Shown here in pieces: positions 37,016-48,028 of a DNA stretch of 64,000 bases. Origin of the DNA: Chrysoporthe austroafricana (taxonomy: Eukaryota > Ascomycota > Sordariomycetes > Diaporthales > Cryphonectriaceae). The notes under the pieces are model-generated. The model saw nothing but the letters and a program-made list of their open reading frames with translations. It ran no database searches and had not been told where the DNA came from. The stretch covers positions 4,340,001-4,404,000 of the forward strand of contig JYIP02000005.1 in assembly GCA_001051155.2 (NCBI GenBank). The letters run 5' to 3'. Within the stretch, counting starts at the first letter, position 1; every line of letters starts with the position of its first letter. The position numbers were made by a program, and so were the translations under genes.

Positions 37016-37645
37016 TCAAACACTGGCACTTCGCGCCCGCCGCCGCCGGCGGAGCTCGTCACTGTTCTCCCTCCCATCTTCGTTTGCGCGACGTCGCTTC
37101 CCTAGCACTGCCCTCATGACAATATCCTCACCACCTAGGATATTTCCCTCACCGTGGATCTCCATGCCCGCCTCGATCTCGATCCTCAGGGGCCTGGGGC
37201 GGCCATCTTCGTCGATCATGGGGATCGTGCCGCGGTCCCCCGCGTCGCTCTGGCAGATAGTCCGGGTGACCGCCTCGGCGACGAACTGTGCATTCTCCTC
37301 GGGACTCATCGGGATGCAGATGACGTTTCTGCCGCCGGACACCCTGATAGTCGTCGAGATTCGTAGGGTGATGGCGGATCGGTTGCCGTCTTCTTCTTCG
37401 TACTCGTCGACGCCGTGCCAACCCGAGCCAAGATCCACATCTGTGGCATTTACGAGCTGGTGAAGGGGAAGCAGTGCTGCTGCCTGAGGGTCGCCGGCGA
37501 AACGGGCGGCGAGGTAGGAACTCGTGGCGGCAACGGGCTGGCGGGGAAAGTAGGCTGGTGGTGGTGTTGGGGGGCCGCGTGGGGAGTTCTTAGGCAGGCT
37601 GGTCAGGGCGTCGGGAGAGGGGGTGCGGAGTGAGGATGATGCCAT
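37016..37645 (-). CDS. Hypothetical protein with C-terminal basic motif
   Basis: An uninterrupted ATG-to-stop frame codes for 209 residues. I do not assign a function. The N-terminal 45 residues are Pro/Ser-rich (TPPPAYFPR). The middle (about residues 80-185) looks folded, with AITLRISTTIRV, GGRNVICIPMSPEEN, IPMIDEDGRPRPLRIEIEAG and GEGNILGGEDIVMRA blocks. The end has two Arg clusters (GKRRR and RRRRRAR) like a bipartite nuclear localisation signal. The central pattern looks like a conserved Sordariomycete hypothetical family, but I recall no name. Strong third-position GC bias supports real coding. No intron is needed. It lies on its own, 1.7 kb downstream of the SAM synthetase gene and on the same strand. 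Confidence 0.7.
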   Translation of the reverse strand: MASSSLRTPSPDALTSLPKNSPRGPPTPPPAYFPRQPVAATSSYLAARFAGDPQAAALLPLHQLVNATDVDLGSGWHGVDEYEEEDGNRSAITLRISTTIRVSGGRNVICIPMSPEENAQFVAEAVTRTICQSDAGDRGTIPMIDEDGRPRPLRIEIEAGMEIHGEGNILGGEDIVMRAVLGKRRRANEDGRENSDELRRRRRARSASV

Positions 37646-39321
37646 ATTCTGCTTCTATGATGTTTTGTTGGAGGTGTTGATGAACGGAGAAGTTAATGCT
37701 CCAAGTGTGAATTTGTAGGATTGCCTGGGTATCTCCAATAGCGTGGAGGCGGATAGGGTGAGCCGTGATCTGAGACACAACTTAGTGGTGATTCATAGAC
37801 AGCTTCTACGATCGCTTCTCCTGATCTCGATGAGGGCGGCAGGCGAGGCCTCTTATCATAACTTAAATGCTGCCGTCTATAGAACTTGTGGACATCTGGC
37901 CGGGTGCGTGACAGGACCAAGGAGGAATGTGAAGAGAAGGCAGCAACGAAAGCGTGAGAAAAACTTGATTCGGGACCAGGATTGCCCACCGCGACACGAA
38001 TCCCAGAATCCTCATCATAATATTCTACAAGATGTATTCGTGTTGACAATACGTAGCCTGATCCAGGCTCACGCCAGCTGGTGGTATTGTGGTGGTTATC
38101 GAAAATGGTCCTGAATGGTGCACCACCACCAGGACCAATCACGGCATCTGGAAAGAGGTAATATGGATTGAGACTGAGACAATAGTCCAAAATTTGCTAG
38201 GGAAAAAGGCCGTAAAAGGCCGTGAATAAGGGTGCGCTGTTAATTGTTCTGGTGAGAATAGAGATATCTTCCCATTGTGCTCTCCTTTGGGAAGCATTGT
38301 CGTGGGAATAAGTGGGACCCGTGCCGTTATGGTGTAATACTTGCCGTCTGGGCCGCGTCCCTAAAGCTCTGTTCAGCTACTGTCTGGGGAATTGCTGGGG
38401 CCCCTGACCTTCACCGTCTGCATAGTAGATGGCGTGGCGCGCGTCGGGTATTCTTTTCGGCATGGTATTCTTTCCGAGAGTAGGAGCGCCTCGACAGATG
38501 ACCAGAAACGTCCCGACCGTAGGCTGACTTTACCAGCCACACAGCCGGCGTCCTGCACGATCGGAGTGATCCAATCTCGGGGTTTTGGCCACCGAAACCG
38601 TCGCTACGCTTAGGGTTGTACTACGTTCCCGGTCGCCAGTCGATAGCACCGAGCGATGTGATCGGAGGCTGTTGGCCGTTGGCCGAGTGAACACCGGTTT
38701 GCTAACGAGCAACCGCAGAGAGGAGCCGCCGAGTGCACAGCCCATCCAATCGTAGGCGCTTTTCAAGACCTCACTTTGCTGGTCGGCAGTATTGGTAGAC
38801 CTGGATCTCATATTATTATTCGAGAAATCAAGAAACCCCAGCCCGCGACTGCCACCTCCTCGGGCAGCATAACACTGTGATCGATATCCACCTCTAGCTG
38901 CTGCATCCCGTACCCTTCAGGCTTCATCGGCACGCAGGAAGCAAAGTATGTTGAAATTCTTATGTTTCCCCAAAACGCCGATCGTAAATGCCCCGTTGAG
39001 TGGTATCTTGTAAATGCCAGCCATGTCTCTGTTGAAAGACGCCGCTCCCAATGGATCTGTGTGAATAGCCAAGACAGACACAGCCGATCCCGAAGTTTCT
39101 TCGCAACGCCAATTGAAGTCTTGATGAAAACAACCCATCCTCGAGTCGAACTGCCCAAAATCAGGTTTGTTGAGAACCGAACGCCTTTTTTTCGTCAGTT
39201 GTCCTGCTTCCAAAACATTAATATGTACCGGGTAAATAACTCATGAGCTGTTCGCTATCAAGTCATGGGGTAAAAACAAGCGGGAAAGACGTTGAATCTT
39301 CCGGCTGTGACATGAAGGCAT
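37646..39321. other. Intergenic region, possible gene remnant at 38,808-39,213
   Basis: This holds the promoter of the hypothetical gene and the 3' flank of SAM synthetase. Between 39,213 and 38,808 two overlapping minus-strand frames read protein-like text (for example DSRMGCFHQDFNW, then after a frame change YGMQQLEVDIDHSVMLPEE). They could be joined by one frameshift or intron. I recognise no family and do not call a gene. A frame at 38,190-37,693 (-) is judged noise. Confidence 0.35.
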
Positions 39322-40572
39322 CTAGTACTTGAGGGCCTTGGGCTTCTCCCAGCTGAAGCTCTGGTTGGTGCCGAAATGGCCGTTCTTGGCCGTCTGGTAG
39401 TAGATGGGCTTGGCCAGGTCCAGCTCCTTGACGATGACACCGGGGCGGAGGTCGAAGTTATTGCGGATGATCTCCACCAGCTCATCGTTAGACTTGGAAG
39501 AGGTACCGTACGTGTCGACGAAGATGGAGAGGGGCTCCGCGACGCCGATGGCGTAGGACAACTGAACGAGAGCACGGCGGGCAAGGCCGGCAGCCACGAG
39601 AGACTTGGCGACCCAGCGACCCACGTAGGCAGCGGACCGGTCGACCTTGGAGAAGTCCTTGCCGGAGAAGGCGCCACCACCGTGGGCACCCCATCCACCA
39701 TAAGTGTCGACTATGATCTTACGACCGGTGAGACCGGCGTCACCCTGAGGTCCACCGATGATGAACAGCCCGGAAGGTTGAATCTGGATGAGCGTCAGCA
39801 TGGCAGTCGTCATTCACTCGGAGTGGGGAGGACGTACGTGGTAGATGGTCTTCTCATCGAGGTACTCGGCGGGAATGACCTTCTTGATGATCTTGTCCTT
39901 GATCTCCTTGCGCAGCTGCTCGGTGGTGATGTCCTCCGAGTGCTGAGCAGAGACGACGACGGTGTCGACACGCTTGGGTACGACGGCACCGTTGTCGTGC
40001 TCGTACTCGATGGTGACCTGGGTTTTGGTGTCAGGTCGCAGCCAGGGGAGAGAGCCGTCGCGGCGCGCGGCGGACATGGCAGCGTTCAGCTTGTGGGCCA
40101 GGAGCAGGGTGAGGGGGAAGAGCTCTGGGGTCTCGTCGGTGGCGTAGCCAAACATGATACCCTGGTCACCGGCGCCGAGCTCCTCGAGGGCCTTCTCGTA
40201 GTGCAGGCCCTGGGCGATGTCGGGAGACTGTTGCTCGATGGCGACCAGCAGGTTGAGGGTCTTGTAGTCAAAGCCCTTGGAGGAGTCGTCGTAGCCAATG
40301 TCCTTGATGGCGTTCCGGACGATGGTCTGGTAGTCGAGCTTGGCCTTCGTGGTGATCTCGCCGAAGACCATGATCATGCCGGTCTTGGTGGCGGTCTCGC
40401 AGGCAACCTTGGACAGAGGGTCCTCAGCCAGGCAGGCGTCAAGGATGGAATCCGAGACCTGGTCGGCAATCTTGTCGGGGTGGCCCTCGCCGACAGACTC
40501 GGAGGTGAAGAGGAACCTTCCCTTGTTGTGGTGGGAGGAGCCATTGACCCCGTTGACACCGTTGGAAGCCAT
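39322..40572 (-). CDS. eth-1: S-adenosylmethionine synthetase (methionine adenosyltransferase)
   Basis: Two exons (40,572-39,838 and 39,783-39,322) joined across a 54-bp GTACGT..CAG intron code for 398 residues, the usual fungal length. The enzyme makes S-adenosylmethionine from methionine and ATP in the cytosol and feeds all methylation and the methyl cycle. Visible signatures are [14 protein letters not shown] (about residues 28-41, ATP site), [15 protein letters not shown] (133-147) and GGGAFSGKD (280-288, P-loop-like). The splice falls exactly between KTIYH and IQPSG, a junction conserved in the protein. The start at MASNGVNG is the only ATG; the frame stays open upstream to about 40,794 but without an ATG. 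The symbol follows Neurospora; yeast orthologues are SAM1/SAM2. It is divergent from Gpn3 over a 1.6-kb shared upstream region. Confidence 0.97.
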
Positions 40573-42164
40573 TGTGTATATTGTTGGTGGGAAGGTAAAA
40601 GGAAGGGGGGGGACTGCCTGACGAGAGTCAGCGGCTGCCTGTCGAGTAAAATACGATGGGACGCTCGACGTCCTGGAGGAGGAGAGAGAAGAGGCGGTCA
40701 GGGCGCGAAAGGTGAGGTTGCGTTTTGAGGTGGAAGAGATTGTGCGCGGGCGGGAGGGAGGGGGGAGGTTCAAAAATGGGCGCCGACAGAGCAAGTCAAG
40801 GGTAGCGGGGTCAACAGCCGACCCAAGGTTTCGCGCAATTTTTGAGGAGAGGCGAGCTAGGGATGGCGTGCTGCCGGTGGGTTGACGACTCGACTTACCT
40901 CTCGGACAATCTGGCTGTCGGGGACAGTCAAGGGGTAGGGAAGAAACAAGAGAAGACAGAGACGGACAACAGGGAAACAGAAAACTGCAGGACGATGGTT
41001 GAGACGAAGAGGTGGGAAGGAGGGAGAGGAAGAGGCGACGTGCAGGTCGGGGGGGGGGAATTTATCTGGGTTTCGATCGGCCTCGGATGCACACGCACAG
41101 AGTACGGGACGGGGCTCTGCCTGGCACAATGCTCTGGGGCTTGGGATGTGCGTTTCCCATCTAGAGCTGGCGGTAAAACGCCCCAAGAGGCAGCAAGGGA
41201 AGGGAGGGAAAAGAAAAAAAAAAAAAAGTCGCCGAAGGCCGGCGCCGGGTAGATTCGCAATAGTACCACTAGCCCCCCACCGTAGGTTCCCGGTACTTTC
41301 GCCTGCACCAGGTCGCAGTAGCCCTCCTTGTACTCACTACCTGCATTACGGCGTTCTTACGAAGGGCTGAGGGCTGAGGCCGACACTCGAAGTTCCCCTG
41401 AGCGCAAGGGTCCCGACGTCGCCTCAGACCTGCAGTGATGGCAACATTCTGGGTCTGGCACTGCACTGCGTACCTGACAGCGCCGGGACGATAGCATCTC
41501 TGGTAGTCGGTACTGCTACTATGCACCATACATAGTATGGGAGAAATGAGGGCCACGACTCGAGGCGGAAATAAGCCCCGCCCTGTCGTCTCTCCAGCCA
41601 GTGACCAGCCGCTATCAGTCCATGTGCAGAGCAAGTCTAAGTACTTACGCTCAACAATCCGGCACGGCCTACCATACGATATGTACTCCGCACCTGGACC
41701 CGAAGAGGGAAAACTCCGGTGGCCCATGGAGTATCTGCAGAGATGATCCGGGCGAGCCTGTCTCCCTGCCTGGCTGTCCGACTCTCAGAGTACATCTCCC
41801 GCCCTTCCCTACCGTGCCCACCCACGTATCTTCGCACGACCAGGCTGCCGGTGGCTGCCAAGGCCCTGGGCGGTGATTGGGGGTGAAGGCCAAGATTGTA
41901 CGGAGGTACAAGGCCCCAATAGTACCCAGCAGCCATGTGCTTTAGTGCTCGTCTCCTCAGGGATACAGTGCTGTGCAAGTAGTCGCCGATAAGATAAGGA
42001 TCATGGCGGGGTGCTTCCCAGCAGTGCCAGCCCCAAAAAAAATCCAAGTGTGCATCACTAGCATGTGCCGCCGTGCACTCTCATGATACAGGCATCTATC
42101 AACCCCTCTGCCTAGGTACTAGTCGGTGCTGTCCTCAACACGCCAGCCAGTCATCACAGCCAGG
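40573..42164. promoter_or_regulatory. Divergent upstream region of SAM synthetase and GPN3
   Basis: These 1.6 kb separate two divergent start codons. They contain CT/GA-rich tracts close to the SAM synthetase start (40,600-40,780 and 40,990-41,060) and an A-run at 41,213-41,227. Such pyrimidine-rich leaders are common in strongly expressed fungal genes. I find no convincing TATA box or perfect TGACTCA (Gcn4/CPC1) site. Frames inside it are shadows. Confidence 0.5.
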
Positions 42165-43179
42165 ATGAGTAAATTCGGTGTCATGGTCATGGGTCCGGCA
42201 GGGGCCGGGAAGGTAAGAACACTCGGCCGCCAGGCCATCCGTCGCATGGCATCGCATGGCATCGCATCTAATCCGCTGGCCGCGCCTCTCTGAACAGTCC
42301 ACCTTCTGCTCCGCCCTCATCACCCACCTCCAGCTCAACCGCCGCTCCTGCTTCTACGTCAACCTCGACCCGGCCGCCGAGTCGTTCGACCACGCCCCTG
42401 ATCTCGACATCAAGGACCTGATCTCCCTCGAGGACGTCATGGAGGAGATGGGGCTGGGCCCCAACGGCGGCCTGGTCTACTGCTTCGAGTTCCTGCTCGA
42501 CAACCTCGACTTCATCACAGAGGCCCTCGACGGCCTGACCGAGGAGTACCTCATCATCTTCGACATGCCCGGCCAGATCGAGCTGTACACCCACATCCCC
42601 ATCCTGCCCACCCTGTGCAGGTTCCTCAGCCAGCCCGGCGCCCTCGACATTCGGCTCTGCGCCGCCTACCTGCTGGAGGCCACCTTCGTCGTCGACCGGG
42701 CCAAGTTCTTCTCCGGCACCCTGAGCGCCATGAGCGCCATGATGCTGCTCGAGGTGCCCCATCTGAACATCCTCTCGAAGATGGACCTGGTCAAGGGGCA
42801 GGTGCGCAAGAGGGATATGGAGCGTTTCCTCACGCCCGACTCGAGCCTGCTGGATGACGACCCGACCGAGCTGGCCAGGAGACACGCCCGCGCCGAGGGC
42901 TCCCCCGGAGGGGAAGGCGACGAGATGGATGCGGATGGCGGGAACGTCGACCCGTCGGGGCGGGATGCGGTCATGCAAGGGACGGGCTTCAGGAGGCTGA
43001 ACAGGGCTGTCGCGGGCCTGATCGAGAGCTTTAGCATGGTCAACTACCTGAAACTCGACGCCTCCGACGAGGACAGCGTTGGCGCGATCCTCAGCTACAT
43101 CGACGACTGCATCCAGTACCACGAGGCGCAGGAGCCCAAGGAGCTGAAGGACGAGGAGTTCGAGGAGCAGGAAGAGTAG
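42165..43179 (+). CDS. GPN3: GPN-loop GTPase 3 (Gpn3)
   Basis: Two exons (42,165-42,212 and 42,298-43,179) with an 85-bp intron (GTAAG..CAG, branch-like CTAATCC at about 42,268) code for 309 residues. The first exon holds only 16 codons and ends inside the P-loop GPAGAGK|ST. Other marks are the NLDPAAE block (residues 38-44), the family-defining GPN at 70-72, the G3-like DMPGQIELYT (105-114) and SKMD (176-179) in the G4 position. Gpn3 works with Gpn1 as a heterodimer in assembly and nuclear import of RNA polymerase II. FFSGTLSAMSAMMLLEVPH identifies the Gpn3 branch rather than Gpn1 or Gpn2. An acidic, probably disordered insert (about residues 200-245) and an acidic tail (ELKDEEFEEQEE) are present. 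It is convergent with the Apq12-like gene, 338 bp apart. Confidence 0.95.
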
Positions 43180-43517
43180 GGCTCGACTCGATCTGGTGGG
43201 CCGGCGGGAGGGGCCCGTCACCTAGATACCACTGCTTTCATGATTTGCATAGCGTCGGCGTTGTGGTCCCGCACACACTCAGGAATGACATTTTTAGACC
43301 TCCTTACACAAGAACGCTGCCCAGCCCCTACTCCCCTTTCCCAAGATGATCCACGCATGTGCCGTGCCGTATTACGCATACATCATGCTCTCGTGACAGT
43401 CATACGCCCAGCGCCTCATCGAGAAGTCGTCCATTTTGACGCGTGTGCACGTGCGCATCCGCTGCTGGCCTGGCGGCCCTCCGAGCTCGGGCCCGCCGTT
43501 GCGCCCCAGAAGGATCA
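43180..43517. other. Short convergent 3' intergenic region
   Basis: These 338 bp hold the 3' UTRs of Gpn3 and the Apq12-like gene, which face each other. There is no gene signal, and no poly(A) element stands out. Confidence 0.5.
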
Positions 43518-44158
43518 TTACCCACGAACAGCAGAGTAGTCATACCTGCCACCCGCGCCGCCGCCCATATTCTGTTGCCCGTCGTACCGCTGGTACTCCG
43601 CCAGCCACACGTCCCTGAGCGACGCGCCGTAGCCCGCGATCTTGCTCACCACCACCACCAGATCGCGCGCCGTCCGCTCGGCCCCCCTCTGGTACACGAA
43701 CGCGATGCCCGCACACACGGCGGCCCAGAACATCAGCCGGAAGACCAGGCCCGTGATCCACATCAGCATCCGCCGTATCCACGCCAGGATCTGCACGGCC
43801 AGTAAGAACACGAGCACCACGAAGATGAGGATGACGATGTCGGGAGAGTTGATGAGGATCTGGTTCAGGCGCGCGAGGAGCGGCTCGACGATGGGCGCCA
43901 TGGTGTCGAGGAACTGCCGCCTGAGGACGTTGAGCGGGGACGAGGGCGAGAGGATGTGCCTGTTGAGGAGGTGGAGGGTGTTCGCCGAGAAGATCGCTGG
44001 CCAACGGTCAGTAAAGCGCAGTCGCGCGTGTCCACGCATCGCGGTGGAGAGCACGCGCTGAGGGACTGGAAGGGGCTGGCACCGGGGTGTCGCGTACCTT
44101 CTCTAGCCACGTTCAGATTCTGAAGTAGGGTATCGAAAATGTCTTGACCACCGTCCAT
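43518..44158 (-). CDS. APQ12: Apq12-like nuclear envelope/ER membrane protein
   Basis: Two exons (44,158-44,098 and 43,996-43,518) and a 101-bp GTACGC..CAG intron (branch-like CTGAC) code for 179 residues. Splicing in phase 1 turns a Gly codon start into Ala and gives the continuous text NLNVAREAIFSANTLHLL. Two membrane segments are clear: residues about 73-94 (DIVILIFVVLVFLLAVQILAWI) and 98-121. The C-terminal 55 residues are soluble, and the last 20 are Gly/Tyr-rich. Short two-pass proteins of this form belong to the APQ12 family, which in yeast acts in the nuclear envelope/ER on membrane composition, nuclear pore assembly and mRNA export. The family assignment rests on size, topology and the region around the second membrane segment (RGAERTARDL), so it is good but not certain. 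Confidence 0.82.
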
Positions 44159-45226
44159 GGCCCCGACTGGTTCTCTGCAAACCTTAGATGTAGTTGCGTG
44201 GGCGACAGAATTCCGGTTCTTTGTGGCGCATATGAAGCCTTTGTCGAGGGAGGAGGCAGCAAGAGGGCTGAATTGGTTTCTGGCAAATTCTTGTCTTGAA
44301 AACCAGGAGTCATACATATGTATGGTGAGTTGTTGTTGTCCCCTTGGGTTCGCAGGGTCCAGATTCTTGTGGAGGGGAGGCCGTGCCAGAGATCCACTTT
44401 ACAGGTGAGCAGGGATTCGCGTCGAGGAAACCGGGGTTGGTCCCAAGATGGGCCACCCACGCACGGGCCATGTCCATCCACGCCAGACACTCACTACCAT
44501 TGAAACTCGTCTCGTACACGGAGACACTATCCAAATAGCAAAGACGTTACCGCCAGATCATTAGAGTCTACAGGCAAGGGGCACTTGCTTGCGTTTACGA
44601 TAGTAAGCCTAGATAGATCCCTAAGCCTTCATGACAGACAGAATAGGGATTGTCAATCTGTATCATCAAAACATTATTTTATCATCTGCTTTGTAGACAT
44701 GATTGCCAAAAATAATAAAAAGCCATCAACGCCAGGCTCAAAGCAGGGACCGCAAGGTTTCAGCCTGGTGATTTGAATGGAATAGTGAATAAAGAAACAG
44801 GGTATCAAAGCCTTGTGCCGCCTCGTTTGGGTATAATCTCAGCGCCAACTGGGCCTGCCTTTCCTATCCACCGAAGCACCGATTCGTAACAACCCAAATC
44901 CGCTTCTAGCCTCCCAAATCGTTCCCACCAAGGACAAATGGAAGAAGAGGGGAGAAAATGAGATATGAATAGACAAAGGCAGCTGATGCACGATGATTGC
45001 AAGTAGATGGATGGTCATAAGACCCCCCCCCCAAAAAAAAAAAAACCAAAAAAAAAACCTGGTTGGCCAGAGGTTCCTGCAGCAATTTGCCCAGAGGCGG
45101 TTTCCAGGAAGAGGTGGAGGCATCTGGCCTGCAGCCAGTGAATCAACTCGAATAGGGACGTATAAGAATAATCCAGCCCGATAACCTGGATCGAGAGCGA
45201 GACGAGGCTCGGAGAGAGGAGTTGCC
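44159..45226. other. Intergenic region between two minus-strand genes
   Basis: This contains the Apq12-like promoter (from 44,159) and the 3' flank of the Ser-rich gene. A C-run followed by A-runs at 45,021-45,058 is low complexity. The short frames on both strands have no support. Confidence 0.5.
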
Positions 45227-48028
45227 TCAGGGGGATTCGAGGCCTTCAAGAATCTTTCTGGCTGCGTCGATTCTGCGCCTGTACATCCGAGACTCCGTGC
45301 TGGCCCGGCTGCTTTCTGTTATGCCGAGGACACATCGGCCGAGGCTTGCCACGAGTCTCTCAACCAAGAATTGATCATCTCGGTGTAGAGTCTCTATCAC
45401 TGCTGTGGTGCCACTCTGTTCGATGATGCTGGTCGCACTGCTGATGCTGTGCGGGGGAGGGGTGTGCTTGTGCTCTCCGTTCGTAGCGCCACCGTTCTGC
45501 AAGCCCTGGCCGCCGAACACGGAGCCGGATCTGGACTTGGCTTCTGGATCCGAAGGACCACCCTCTGGCGTTGATATCCGACTGCTACCAGACTTGCTGT
45601 TCCGGTTCACCAGAGGAAAGCTGCGTGTCGTACCGGTCGACTCGAAAGACGAAACCGAAGGTGCGTGTGGCCTCGCCGCGGCCATCGAGCTCATAGGCCG
45701 ACGAGTCGCCGAGTAAAGTGCCTCAGCACGCGAGACCCTTTGCTCTGTCTGCAAGGCTGCCACTGGGGCCGAGTCAACGCTAGCGAAGGGACCATCGTTG
45801 GCTACAGGAGGCGTGTGACGCATTTCCACCGCATCAGTGCTTGAGTGCAAGGTAGGGAAAGCCTCTCGGCCAACCTGATCCTCGTGGTCCTCGTGGTCCT
45901 CGTCATCTTGCTCGTGCTCTTCGCCTGTGTCCAACACAACGTTTCCCTGACGGCTCGCCATGCGCTCCTCCGCAGTTGCAAATGTATCGATTGTCGAAAT
46001 CGACGTTTCACTTCCTCGCCTTGTCCGCGACCGTGACAGGTTGCCATCGGCGACAGGTCCTCTCGTGGTCTCGGTCGAGTCTTCGGAACCGAAGCTGGTA
46101 GTACTCCCACGGCGCCCCATGCGCTGACTGATCGTTCCCATGGCGCTGTGAAGGAAGAAATGCTCATAGTCAAAGGCATCCTCGCGGTCTTCGTGAGATA
46201 TCGGATGCTGAACAGACTCATGGTAGATTGAGTCGCCGTCGTCGCTCACCATGTCGTAGTCATGTGCGACTGCCTCCTCGTACTCTGACTCCACGCCTTC
46301 CTCCATGTCCTCCTCTTCTACATCACCATTCTCGGTGAGCATATCATCCTCATCCTCGACACCCACCTCAACATCGGGATGAATTGCGTCGACTTCATGG
46401 AGGCCGAGCTGATCGGCATGCTCCATGGCCAGGCGTTCTGCGGTCACAGCGGCACTGATAGGGGAGATGTCATTCATGTCGCCCTCAGATGGTGCCTCGA
46501 AATGACCACGCAGGGGAGTATGACCGGTCGGTGTCTCGTCGTTCAAAGGCGACACTTCCGGATTGCCGGCCTGAGATTGCGCTTCCGAGTCCTCCACAGA
46601 GGCCGTGTACCATTGGTTCATACGAGCATAAGTAAAGGGGCTAGGCGTGCGCATGCCCTGCAAGCTCCGCCTCTTGAGGCTGTCCGCACGTGCCTGCTCA
46701 CGCAAGCTTGAGATCTTGCCCTTGAGGTCATTTACGTGGTCCTTGATGTCCCTCATCTGCGACAAAGAAGCAGACCGTGAGAGGCCACGGTCGGCAGGCG
46801 CTCGGATGGTTGGGTTGGCAATCGACGAGTATCGGTTCGTCGAGATGCCGAGTCCGGTTGGCCTTGCAGGCTGCGACACGTCATCCTCCCCCAGCGGTTC
46901 CAGTGAGGCGTCACGCATGATGTATGAGACCCTCTGGCGATTGTACTGCCCGTTCAACTGATCCGCGCTCTTAGAAATGGTCAGGGCTTGTTGTCGAGGG
47001 CCGTTGGAGACGCCGAGCGACGATGATGACCGCTGCGGGTAGACTTTGACCGGGAGACCGATCCGAAGCGAGTTGTCGCTGCTCATCCTGCGGTGTCCGG
47101 AAGGGGATGGTAGGCCCGAGGTGGACATGATGAGAGCCGTCGATGCCCTGGCAACTGGCGGGGAGGGCGTGGAGGCACTGGAGTCCGAGTACGAGGGCAC
47201 GACCAGCGAGCTCCGGGCCCTCGTGAGATTGTCTTCCATGAGCGTGAGCCTCCTCTTCGCATTCGCCAGGATCTGCTCCGCCCTTCGACTCAGCTGCGCG
47301 GTGGTGTATTTCTGCCTGCTGTCGCGAATAAACGCCGGGGAGGAGAGAGGCGGGCCGTCCGCGAGGGACGCGTCGTCGACGTAGGAACTGGCGAGGCTCT
47401 CCTCGTCGTCCCCCTGAAAGACGCTATCCCCAACGCTGACGGTGTCATCGAGCTCGACAAGGACGGGGGCGTGGTCGTGGTCGGTGATGGTGCTGTTGCT
47501 GTCGCTGGAGTCGCGCCGCTCTCGCTGGGCGGCCCTGGCACGCTGTTTGACGGTCCCCCTCGCGCCAGAGCCCTTTCCTATGGTGGGAGAGGAGCGCAGA
47601 GCAGCGTCCCCCTCGCTGTCGTCCCCCTCGGCCCCGAGAGCGGCGGCGGTCGTCGCGGGGCCGTGGCGCTGGCGAGGGGGTGAGGGCCTCGCCGGAGTGC
47701 TTTCGGCCTCCGTCACCTCACCAATGTCCGAGAGCATGGTGCCGTTCCCGTAGATGATAGGAGTACTGGGGGCGGGGCCGGAGAGGGCGCCGTATTGAGA
47801 GAACTGGTTGCTGTATATATCGTTCCCCGGTGCATGGCCGGCCTGGGCATCCCTATACATGAGGAGCGAGGACTGCATGGACCCGTCTAGGCCGACGGGA
47901 GAGGGCGAGCGGTCGTAGTCGGGCAGGATCATATCCGGATTCGTCAGAGTCGGCGAGGCGGGCGGATTCGCAAGCGAAGCATGCGCCGAAGCGCTGGCCG
48001 TGCCGCGGTGGGAAACCATGGCGGTCAT
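45227..48028 (-). CDS. Large Ser-rich protein with acidic region and short coiled coil, function unknown
   Basis: An uninterrupted frame of 933 codons starts at ATG 48,028; a second ATG three codons on is an equal candidate. I do not recognise a named family. Most of it is Ser/Thr/Pro-rich and probably disordered. A basic Arg/Gln patch lies near residues 150-170. A helix likely to form a coiled coil (residues about 420-455, MRDIKDHVNDLKGKISSLRE) is followed by the RTPSPFTYARMNQWY block. A strongly acidic stretch is at about 549-593, with further Asp/Glu/His repeats near 710. The C-terminal 45 residues (VERLVASLGRCVLGI and an Arg-rich end) look helical. Such architecture suits a cytoskeletal or cell-polarity scaffold, but this is only a guess. 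There are no membrane segments or catalytic motifs. The 5' leader carries a GCT/AGC repeat. It is divergent from RPF2. Confidence 0.85.
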   Translation of the reverse strand: MTAMVSHRGTASASAHASLANPPASPTLTNPDMILPDYDRSPSPVGLDGSMQSSLLMYRDAQAGHAPGNDIYSNQFSQYGALSGPAPSTPIIYGNGTMLSDIGEVTEAESTPARPSPPRQRHGPATTAAALGAEGDDSEGDAALRSSPTIGKGSGARGTVKQRARAAQRERRDSSDSNSTITDHDHAPVLVELDDTVSVGDSVFQGDDEESLASSYVDDASLADGPPLSSPAFIRDSRQKYTTAQLSRRAEQILANAKRRLTLMEDNLTRARSSLVVPSYSDSSASTPSPPVARASTALIMSTSGLPSPSGHRRMSSDNSLRIGLPVKVYPQRSSSSLGVSNGPRQQALTISKSADQLNGQYNRQRVSYIMRDASLEPLGEDDVSQPARPTGLGISTNRYSSIANPTIRAPADRGLSRSASLSQMRDIKDHVNDLKGKISSLREQARADSLKRRSLQGMRTPSPFTYARMNQWYTASVEDSEAQSQAGNPEVSPLNDETPTGHTPLRGHFEAPSEGDMNDISPISAAVTAERLAMEHADQLGLHEVDAIHPDVEVGVEDEDDMLTENGDVEEEDMEEGVESEYEEAVAHDYDMVSDDGDSIYHESVQHPISHEDREDAFDYEHFFLHSAMGTISQRMGRRGSTTSFGSEDSTETTRGPVADGNLSRSRTRRGSETSISTIDTFATAEERMASRQGNVVLDTGEEHEQDDEDHEDHEDQVGREAFPTLHSSTDAVEMRHTPPVANDGPFASVDSAPVAALQTEQRVSRAEALYSATRRPMSSMAAARPHAPSVSSFESTGTTRSFPLVNRNSKSGSSRISTPEGGPSDPEAKSRSGSVFGGQGLQNGGATNGEHKHTPPPHSISSATSIIEQSGTTAVIETLHRDDQFLVERLVASLGRCVLGITESSRASTESRMYRRRIDAARKILEGLESP

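Noticed and set aside
39376..40728. 450-codon plus-strand frame opposite SAM synthetase
   Set aside because: It is a shadow caused by GC-rich third codon positions of the real gene; its composition is Gly/Val/Asp-biased with no domain.
40573..40794. N-terminal extension of SAM synthetase that looks like a mitochondrial presequence
   Set aside because: The frame is open but has no ATG. The Arg/Ser-rich text is what a pyrimidine-rich leader produces, and CYS3 shows the same effect.
42268..43221. 317-codon minus-strand frame opposite GPN3
   Set aside because: Same shadow effect; it has no domain and its start is not an ATG in a plausible context.
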